Shown piece by piece: positions 6,371-6,967 of a DNA stretch of 6,967 nucleotides (position 1 is the first letter of the stretch; the number at the start of each line of letters is the position of its first letter). Location of the stretch: positions 1 through 6,967 of the forward strand of contig JASFTV010000177.1 of assembly GCA_050050615.1 (NCBI GenBank), given 5' to 3'. This DNA comes from JASFTV01 sp050050615. GTDB taxonomy: Bacteria; Desulfobacterota; DSM-4660; Desulfatiglandales; HGW-15. Under the pieces are notes generated by a model that worked only from the letters and a program-made list of their open reading frames with translations, did no database searches and was not told the origin of the DNA. The position numbers and the translations under genes were made by a program.

Positions 6371-6388
6371 CTCCCACAGAGGGAGAGG
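6371..6388 (+). promoter_or_regulatory. Ribosome binding site within a possible hairpin
   Basis: GGGAGAGG (6381-6388) lies 8 bases before ATG 6397 and decides that start. CTCCC (6371-6375) can pair with GGGAG (6381-6385) across the loop ACAGA, which would mask the ribosome site. The stem is only 5 bp, so control of translation is a suggestion. Confidence 0.4.
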
Positions 6389-6396
6389 CATTAGCT

Positions 6397-6967
6397 ATGA
6401 AAAAGGAACTGGGAGCCGAATTCCGCTCTCACCAAAGACTTGGCCTTATCGTTGCATTTTCGCTTATGTTTCATCTGTTCATTTGTTCGGGTCTCTGTCT
6501 GGGAGAGACGGCCGTCATCCCGATGCAACACAGGAGCGCATCAGAGGCGCTACCGATGATACAGAAGATGCTTTCGCAAGAAGGGAGGGCTGCCGCAGAC
6601 ACTCGGACCAACCAGTTGCTTGTCATAGACCATCCTGAATCCATCCAGAGGTTACGTCAGTTTTTGGACGGTTTTGACAGGCCGGTGAAGCAGGCGAGGA
6701 TTCGGGTGAGGTTTCAGGAGAGCGGTTCTTTGCAGGATCGTGCCATTTCAGGTGATGCCGGGGTGTCGGGAAAGCACTGGTCTGTCACCACGGGTGGTAG
6801 AAAGGAGGATGGTGTCGAGGTTCGTCTCAGAGACAGGGAACGTGTTCGTAAGGGAACCTCAGAGTTTTTCATCAACGTCGCTTCAGGGAGTTGGGCCTAT
6901 ATTATGGTAGCAGAGGATATTCTTTACAGTGAAGAGTGGATTGACCTTTGCCGCCGTTATGCCTATA
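6397..6967 (+). CDS. Exported protein with secretin N-type domain (3' end outside window)
   Basis: 190 codons are visible and the frame runs off the window. Basic residues and a hydrophobic stretch (about 15-35) followed by 'GETA' form a signal peptide, with likely cleavage near residue 36, so the product is exported. Residues about 40-107 match the short N-domain of type II/III secretion secretins: 'VIPMQHRSASEALPMIQKML', then 'GRAAADTRTNQLLVID' (63-78), then 'LRQFLDGFDRPVKQARIRVRF'. In secretins this repeated small fold lines the periplasmic vestibule. Here only one copy is seen, followed by a charged linker (110-153) and 'SEFFINVASGSWAYIMVAED' (155-174), which do not match further secretin N-domains I know. 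It could be a short secretin-related protein or a full secretin whose beta-barrel lies beyond the window. No pilus or type II secretion genes are nearby. Confidence 0.7.
   Translation, partial: MKKELGAEFRSHQRLGLIVAFSLMFHLFICSGLCLGETAVIPMQHRSASEALPMIQKMLSQEGRAAADTRTNQLLVIDHPESIQRLRQFLDGFDRPVKQARIRVRFQESGSLQDRAISGDAGVSGKHWSVTTGGRKEDGVEVRLRDRERVRKGTSEFFINVASGSWAYIMVAEDILYSEEWIDLCRRYAY

Overview
This window looks like chromosome from a Gram-negative bacterium with moderate GC content. Desulfobacterota (the former Deltaproteobacteria, the sulfate-reducer and syntroph lineage) is my best guess. The reasons are glutamyl-tRNA reductase (C5 haem pathway), a short divergent MoaE next to an archaeal-like MoaC, a lipoprotein-type RND adaptor, and a palindromic repeat of the style I associate with those genomes. 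The assignment rests on family resemblance only and was not tested by search.

Region by region: (1) 1-183 is the 3' end of hemA. (2) 185-544 is a MoaE-family gene directly behind it. (3) 736-1176 is moaC, closed by one or two small hairpins at 1167-1210. These first genes make tetrapyrrole and molybdenum cofactor. (4) 1177-1391 is intergenic, with an imperfect palindrome (possible operator) and one copy of a 28-base repeat. (5) 1392-2675 encodes a periplasmic adaptor (HlyD/AcrA type) with a probable lipoprotein signal. (6) 2676-3007 is a 332-base gap holding the second 28-base repeat, a 12-base perfect palindrome, a dead-end 22-codon reading frame and a nested imperfect inverted repeat of about 183 bases. 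(7) 3008-6235 encodes the RND inner-membrane pump. (8) 6236-6396 is intergenic with a weak promoter candidate and two small hairpins. (9) 6397 to the window end is the start of an exported protein with a secretin N-type domain.

The adaptor and the pump should form one proton-driven tripartite efflux complex. No TolC-type outer-membrane channel is visible, so that part must come from elsewhere. Adaptor and pump genes are usually nearly contiguous; here a MITE-like inverted repeat separates them and would form a long hairpin in a shared transcript. This is the most unusual structure in the window. I see no CRISPR array, tRNA, rRNA, transposase, toxin-antitoxin pair or defence genes, and no clear sign of a wholly new system.
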